From positions 1 to 9,779 of the forward strand of contig CAJTOE010000095.1 of the NCBI GenBank assembly GCA_910577805.1: a DNA stretch of 9,779 nt, written 5' to 3'. Origin of the DNA: an uncultured Oscillospiraceae bacterium (GTDB taxonomy: Bacteria; Bacillota; Clostridia; Oscillospirales; Oscillospiraceae). Position 1 is the first letter of the stretch. Every line of letters begins with the position of its first letter. A program made the translations under genes and the position numbers. Below the pieces are notes generated by a model, which saw only the letters and a list, made by a program, of their open reading frames with translations, was not told the origin of the DNA and made no database searches. Below, piece by piece: positions 7,128 through 9,779 of this stretch.

Positions 7128-8449
7128 GAGGCCTCGCCTCCCTTCTCAAGCTGCTTTTGCATGGTCCGCACCAGCAGCGCCAGGGGGATGCGGGCCGGAC
7201 ACACGGCGGTACAGCAGCCGCACTGGATGCAGTCCTGGGGGTGCAGGGCGGGCAGGCGGCTCCAGTCCTGCTTGCGGGCCGCCTGGTAGAGCAGCACCGG
7301 GGCCAGGTGCATGGGGCAGGAGGCCACGCATTTGCCGCAGCGGATACACACCGTCTCCGGCACTGGCTTGGGCAGCTCCCACTCCGCCAGACACACCAGC
7401 GCGTCCGTGGTCTTTAGGACGGGGGCGTTCAGGTCGTCCTGGGGCACCCCGCGCAGCGGACCGCCCATCAGGATTTTGGCTGCCGGCTCCTTCAGGCCGT
7501 CGCAGGCCTTGAGCAGGTCGTTGAACGGCGTGCCAATGGGCACCCACAGATTCCGGGGCCGGGATACCGCGCCGCCGGATACGGTCACCGCCCGGCGCAC
7601 CAGCGGCAGGCCCTTCAGCAGGGACTGCCCAATGGCGTACACCGTGGCTACGTTCAGCACCAGACAGCCCACGTCCACCGGCACGCCCTCCGGGGGAACC
7701 TCCCGGCCGGTGACCGCCTGGACGACCTGCTTTTCGCTGTCCAGGGGATACCGGGCTGCCATCGTCCGCAGCTCCACCCGGCCCTTCTCCTGCATGGCAA
7801 GACGGCGCTCCATGGCCTCCACCGCGTTGAGCTTGTCTCCGGCAATGACCATCACCGCCCGCTCCGGACCCAGGGTACGGGTAAGGACCCGGACCGTCTG
7901 CATCAGCGCACGGCCCTTGTCCAGCATGAGCCGGTGGTCCGCGGACAGATACGGCTCGCACTCCATGGCGTCGATAATCAGAGTGTCCGCCCGGCCCACA
8001 GCCCCCTCCAGACGGTTCCAGATGGGCAGTCCGCTGCCGCCCATGTCCACGATGCCGGATTCCCGGACCCGCTCGATCAGCTCGGCGCGGGTGACCGTGT
8101 CCAGAGCCAGAGGGCCGGGGAGCTTGCTGGAGAGAGTATTACGGCCGTCGTTTTGCAGCACGATCGCGGGGAAATGGTCTCCCCAGGGGTGGGGCTGGTC
8201 CTCCACCGCCGCCACCCGCCCGGAGACGCTGGCATGGATGGGAACGCCGTCCCCCTCCCCCTGGGCCACGGGCTGGCCCACCAGGACCCGGTCGCCGGGA
8301 CGGACCAGCGCTTCGGCGGTCCCGCCGCCGCCCTGGTCCAGGGGCAAAATGACCCACTCCGGCTCCTTCTCCATCCGGGCCAGGGCCTTCCGGCGGGTGC
8401 TTTCTTTACGGGCGGCGGGGTGGATGCCGCCAAACATCTTATGGCGCAT
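7124..8449 (-). CDS. rnfC: RnfC-like iron-sulfur/nucleotide-binding subunit
   Basis: A 441-aa soluble, membrane-associated subunit of the Rnf family, normally the site of NAD(H) and FMN exchange. The N-terminus MFGGIHP (5-11) and the biotinyl-like region IHASVSGRV (71-79) are typical. The FMN/NADH fold carries DMGGSGLP (135-142), where RnfC usually has G-x-G-G-A-G-F-P-T, followed by ECEPYL (163-168) and YPLDSEKQ (234-241). Two [4Fe-4S] ferredoxin motifs lie at C368/C371/C374/C378 and C407/C410/C413/C417. Length is normal for clostridial RnfC. AGGAGGT (8455-8461) precedes the ATG. It is first in the operon rnfC, rnfD-G, rnfA, and its stop overlaps the next start (GTGA). Substitutions in the glycine-rich loop (F to L141, T to I143) leave the cofactor or partner uncertain. 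Confidence 0.9.
   Translation of the reverse strand: MRHKMFGGIHPAARKESTRRKALARMEKEPEWVILPLDQGGGGTAEALVRPGDRVLVGQPVAQGEGDGVPIHASVSGRVAAVEDQPHPWGDHFPAIVLQNDGRNTLSSKLPGPLALDTVTRAELIERVRESGIVDMGGSGLPIWNRLEGAVGRADTLIIDAMECEPYLSADHRLMLDKGRALMQTVRVLTRTLGPERAVMVIAGDKLNAVEAMERRLAMQEKGRVELRTMAARYPLDSEKQVVQAVTGREVPPEGVPVDVGCLVLNVATVYAIGQSLLKGLPLVRRAVTVSGGAVSRPRNLWVPIGTPFNDLLKACDGLKEPAAKILMGGPLRGVPQDDLNAPVLKTTDALVCLAEWELPKPVPETVCIRCGKCVASCPMHLAPVLLYQAARKQDWSRLPALHPQDCIQCGCCTAVCPARIPLALLVRTMQKQLEKGGEAS
7137..7144 (-). promoter_or_regulatory. ribosome binding site deciding the GTG start of the RnfD-G fusion
   Basis: AAGGGAGG on the minus strand lies inside the end of rnfC, 9 nt before the GTG at 7127. The first in-frame ATG (7091) lacks any purine-rich site at the right distance. 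This supports the GTG start and translational coupling to rnfC. Confidence 0.7.
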
Positions 8450-8468
8450 GAGATACCTCCTGCGAAAA

Positions 8469-8488
8469 AATCGTAAACAGAAACGATT
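8469..8488. repeat. inverted repeat overlapping the rnf -10 box
   Basis: The arms AATCGT (8469-8474) and ACGATT (8483-8488) form a perfect 6-bp inverted repeat with an 8-nt spacer. One arm overlaps the TATAAT box, so the repeat is not fully transcribed. A DNA operator is therefore a better reading than an RNA attenuator, despite the T run next to it on the minus strand. No known regulator consensus was matched. Confidence 0.4.
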
Positions 8489-8494
8489 ATATCA
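8486..8494 (-). promoter_or_regulatory. extended -10 promoter of the rnf operon
   Basis: On the minus strand the sequence reads TGATATAAT, a consensus TATAAT (8486-8491) with the TGn extension. No good -35 hexamer lies 16-18 nt upstream, which fits extended -10 promoters. A start near 8479 would give a leader of about 30 nt, too short for a riboswitch. Confidence 0.6.
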
Positions 8495-8528
8495 TACCTC
8501 TAAACACGCGGACTTGTCCAGTAAAAAC

Positions 8529-8554
8529 AAAAAAATTAACATTTGTTTCATGTT
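8529..8554 (-). terminator. possible weak terminator between the XRE gene and the rnf operon
   Basis: On the minus strand AACAT (8554-8550) and ATGTT (8542-8538) can pair around a 7-nt loop. They are followed by a long T-rich tract (TTTTTTT then TTTTT). The stem is short and AT-rich, so strength is doubtful. Its place between the regulator gene and the rnf promoter fits separate transcription. Confidence 0.35.
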
Positions 8555-8636
8555 CTGCCCAAAAATTTTCCAGCCGGTCCGGGGAAGATATGCCGTTTTG
8601 GGTAATTTTCACCGCTCCGCATTTCATTCCGCAGGA

Positions 8637-8876
8637 TTACCGGCCGCTTTCGTCCCGGCCTCTGCGCCGCTTGGGATAGGGCCGTTTTTCGTCCGTCACC
8701 TCCAGAATGTAATCCGTGGAGGTCTGAAAAAATTCCGCCAGCCGGATCAGCACATCAATGGGCAGCTGGCGCTGGCCGTTTTCGTACTGGGAATAGGTGT
8801 TCTGCCGGATATTGAGCAGCTGGGCAAGATGGCTCTGGGTGTAGTCGCCGTCCTCCCGGAGATCGCGCAGGCGCAT
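8637..8876 (-). CDS. XRE-family (Cro/C1-type) HTH regulator
   Basis: A 79-aa DNA-binding protein consisting of little more than one Cro/C1-type helix-turn-helix. Residues about 3-60 give the five-helix fold: LRDLREDGDYTQSHLAQLLN, then IRQNTYSQYENGQRQLPIDV with the characteristic Y-E-N-G-x-R, then LIRLAEFFQTSTDYIL. A basic tail (KRPYPKRRRGR, 64-74) closes the protein, with no ligand-binding or oligomerisation domain visible. AGGAGGT (8883-8889) precedes the ATG by 6 nt. It is divergent from asnA. The shared upstream region has palindromic ATCTCA/TGAGAT half-sites, suggesting it represses itself and perhaps asnA. It also lies directly upstream of the rnf operon in the same direction, with 187 bp and a separate rnf promoter between. 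Confidence 0.88.
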   Translation of the reverse strand: MRLRDLREDGDYTQSHLAQLLNIRQNTYSQYENGQRQLPIDVLIRLAEFFQTSTDYILEVTDEKRPYPKRRRGRDESGR

Positions 8877-8916
8877 GGGGTCACCTCCTAATTACATATA
8901 CACCTCAATTATTGCC

Positions 8917-8931
8917 ATCTCAAATTGAGAT
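8917..8931. promoter_or_regulatory. perfect palindromic operator candidate (site 1)
   Basis: ATCTCAAATTGAGAT is a 7+1+7 perfect palindrome, of the size expected for a dimer of a small XRE regulator. It lies about 40 bp upstream of the XRE start codon and 25 bp (centre to centre) from a second, related site. Confidence 0.6.
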
Positions 8932-8932
8932 A

Positions 8933-8961
8933 TTGACTTATATCTCATTTTGTGATAAAAA
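8933..8961 (+). promoter_or_regulatory. candidate upstream promoter toward asnA, with operator in its spacer
   Basis: TTGACT (8933-8938) is five of six to the -35 consensus. After a 17-nt spacer comes TAAAAA (8956-8961), a four-of-six -10. Operator-like site 2 occupies the spacer, which would let a repressor block it. The -10 is poor, so this is a tentative call. Confidence 0.35.
8942..8956. promoter_or_regulatory. imperfect palindromic operator candidate (site 2)
   Basis: ATCTCATTTTGTGAT matches site 1 at 12 of 15 positions and keeps both half-sites (ATCTCA and TGTGAT). In addition, TGAGATA (8926-8932) and TATCTCA (8941-8947) form a perfect inverted pair across the gap between the two sites, so four half-sites are spaced along about 40 bp. 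Confidence 0.55.
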
Positions 8962-8975
8962 TAGGGCGTGGGCGA

Positions 8976-9004
8976 TTGCAATTCCACCCCCATCCGGCTA
9001 TAAT
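8976..9004 (+). promoter_or_regulatory. asnA promoter
   Basis: TATAAT (8999-9004) is a perfect -10, with TTGCAA (8976-8981, four of six) exactly 17 nt upstream. Transcription would start near 9011, giving a leader of about 29 nt with AAAAGGAG (9024-9031) 8 nt before the asnA ATG. It lies about 20 bp downstream of operator-like site 2. Confidence 0.7.
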
Positions 9005-9039
9005 AGAAAGCGAAATCCAAAACAAAAGGAGAACCCCCT

Positions 9040-9779
9040 ATGGAACACACCAAAATCCCCGCCGGCTACCGGTCCCTGCTGGGCGTGTACGACACCCAGA
9101 AGGCCATCGGCCTGCTGCACCACCTCTTTGAGGACAGCCTCAGCGGCGCCCTCCGGCTGCGCCGGGTGTCCGCCCCCCTGTTCGTCTCCGTCTCCTCCGG
9201 CCTCAACGACGACCTGAACGGCGTGGAACGCCCCGTTTCCTTTGAAATCCGAAACGTGGACCAGACCGCCGCCGTGGTCCACTCCCTGGCCAAGTGGAAG
9301 CGCCTGGCCCTGCACCGCTACCGCTTCCAGCCCGGCGAGGGACTGTATACCGATATGAACGCCATCCGCCGGGACGAGGACCTGGACAACCTCCACTCCG
9401 CTTACGTGGACCAGTGGGACTGGGAAAAGGTCATCACCGCCGGGGACCGCAATCTGGATACGCTGAAAAGCACCGTCTCCTCCATCGTCCACGCCCTGGC
9501 CTCCACCCAGCGGGTCCTGAAAAGCACCTTCCCTCAGCTGGAGGTCCTGCCTGACATCGACCAGGCTGTGGCTTTCATCACCTCCCAGGAGCTGGAGGAC
9601 CTGTTCCCCGATAAAACCCCGAAAGAGCGGGAGCACTTGTTCGTCAAGGACCATCCCACCACCTTCCTGATGGGCATCGGCGGCAAGCTGCGCTCCGGCG
9701 CGCCCCACGACGGCCGCGCCCCCGACTACGACGACTGGGACCTGAACGGCGACCTGCTGGTCTGGGACAGCATCAACGG
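9040..9779 (+). CDS. asnA: asparagine synthetase A (aspartate-ammonia ligase), 3' partial
   Basis: AsnA makes asparagine from aspartate, ammonia and ATP in the cytoplasm, using a class II aminoacyl-tRNA synthetase-like fold. The frame from ATG 9040 stays open for 246 codons to the window edge. The full protein is usually about 330-340 aa, so roughly the last quarter lies outside. Diagnostic AsnA blocks are intact: VVHSLAKWKR (79-88), GEGLYTDMNAIRRDED (99-114), HSAYVDQWDWE (119-129), LKSTV (142-146), FLMGIGGKL (209-217), APDYDDW (227-233) and LNGDLLVW (235-242). No catalytic-region gap is visible in the part present. AAAAGGAG (9024-9031) is 8 nt upstream of the ATG. The gene is divergent from the XRE regulator and has its own TTGCAA-17-TATAAT promoter. 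Unlike glutamine-dependent AsnB, this type uses free ammonia. Confidence 0.95.
   Translation, partial: MEHTKIPAGYRSLLGVYDTQKAIGLLHHLFEDSLSGALRLRRVSAPLFVSVSSGLNDDLNGVERPVSFEIRNVDQTAAVVHSLAKWKRLALHRYRFQPGEGLYTDMNAIRRDEDLDNLHSAYVDQWDWEKVITAGDRNLDTLKSTVSSIVHALASTQRVLKSTFPQLEVLPDIDQAVAFITSQELEDLFPDKTPKEREHLFVKDHPTTFLMGIGGKLRSGAPHDGRAPDYDDWDLNGDLLVWDSIN

Noticed and set aside
6253..7149. 298-codon minus-strand frame overlapping the RnfD half
   Set aside because: It is out of frame with the true gene, has low-complexity Arg/Gly/Pro composition and no recognisable domain.
8450..8480. FMN or other riboswitch upstream of rnfC
   Set aside because: The predicted leader is only about 30 nt, too short for any known flavin riboswitch, and no conserved aptamer sequence is visible.
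8558..8602. CCCAAAA ... TTTTGGG long-range inverted repeat downstream of the XRE gene
   Set aside because: The arms are 7 bp and separated by about 30 nt with no T tract, so it is compatible with chance.
7311..8891. 526-codon open frame on the plus strand opposite rnfC
   Set aside because: It is antisense to a well-supported RnfC with intact motifs, is rich in Arg, Ser, Thr and Pro as expected for a GC-rich shadow frame, has no ribosome site and runs across the XRE gene.
8998..9708. 236-codon minus-strand frame opposite asnA
   Set aside because: The plus strand encodes AsnA with multiple diagnostic blocks, so this frame is its shadow.

Overview
The window is GC-rich and tightly packed. It carries Gram-positive style ribosome binding sites (AAAGGAGG and close variants) and a DUF1540 cysteine-rich mini-protein. 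It also carries an Rnf-type redox cluster and an asnA-type asparagine synthetase. Together these suggest a high-GC member of the Clostridia, most likely an Oscillospiraceae-like gut anaerobe. That placement is inference from gene content and style. No rRNA, tRNA, CRISPR array, insertion sequence or long repeat was seen, and no gene-free stretch exceeds 300 bases.

Positions 2-3364 (+ strand) look like one transcription unit. It holds a 5'-truncated CbbX/SpoVK-type AAA+ ATPase, a 112-aa single-domain cupin (17-nt overlap) and the tRNA methylthiotransferase MtaB (4-nt ATGA overlap). After a 30-nt gap comes an unrecognised 267-aa coiled-coil-prone protein. A hairpin at about 3366-3405 closes the unit and also serves a small convergent minus-strand gene of 70 aa. 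Divergent from that small gene are a polytopic membrane protein (3681-4496) and a 56-aa DUF1540 protein (4551-4721), which ends at a strong terminator.

Positions 4859-8449 (minus strand) hold the most unusual content, a reduced Rnf-like electron-transfer operon. It contains rnfC, then a single gene fusing RnfD to RnfG, then rnfA, with GTGA coupling and a 19-nt gap. The canonical six-subunit complex also needs RnfB, the ferredoxin-accepting iron-sulfur subunit, and RnfE, the RnfA paralogue. Neither is present, although the operon is bounded by a promoter and regulator on one side and convergent genes on the other. The RnfA-like protein lacks the usual first cysteine position (Gly28) but has a cysteine four residues earlier. 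The RnfD flavinylation-like motif has Ala in place of Gly, and the RnfG-like one has Gln in place of Asp. The RnfC nucleotide/FMN loop is also altered. This looks like a divergent Rnf relative with possibly different partners.

Positions 8637-9779 hold a small XRE-family regulator (minus) facing a 3'-truncated asparagine synthetase A (plus). The 163-bp region between them carries four ATCTCA/TGAGAT-type half-sites, one pair forming a perfect 15-bp palindrome, placed over promoter-like elements. This suggests an autoregulatory operator that may also control asnA.
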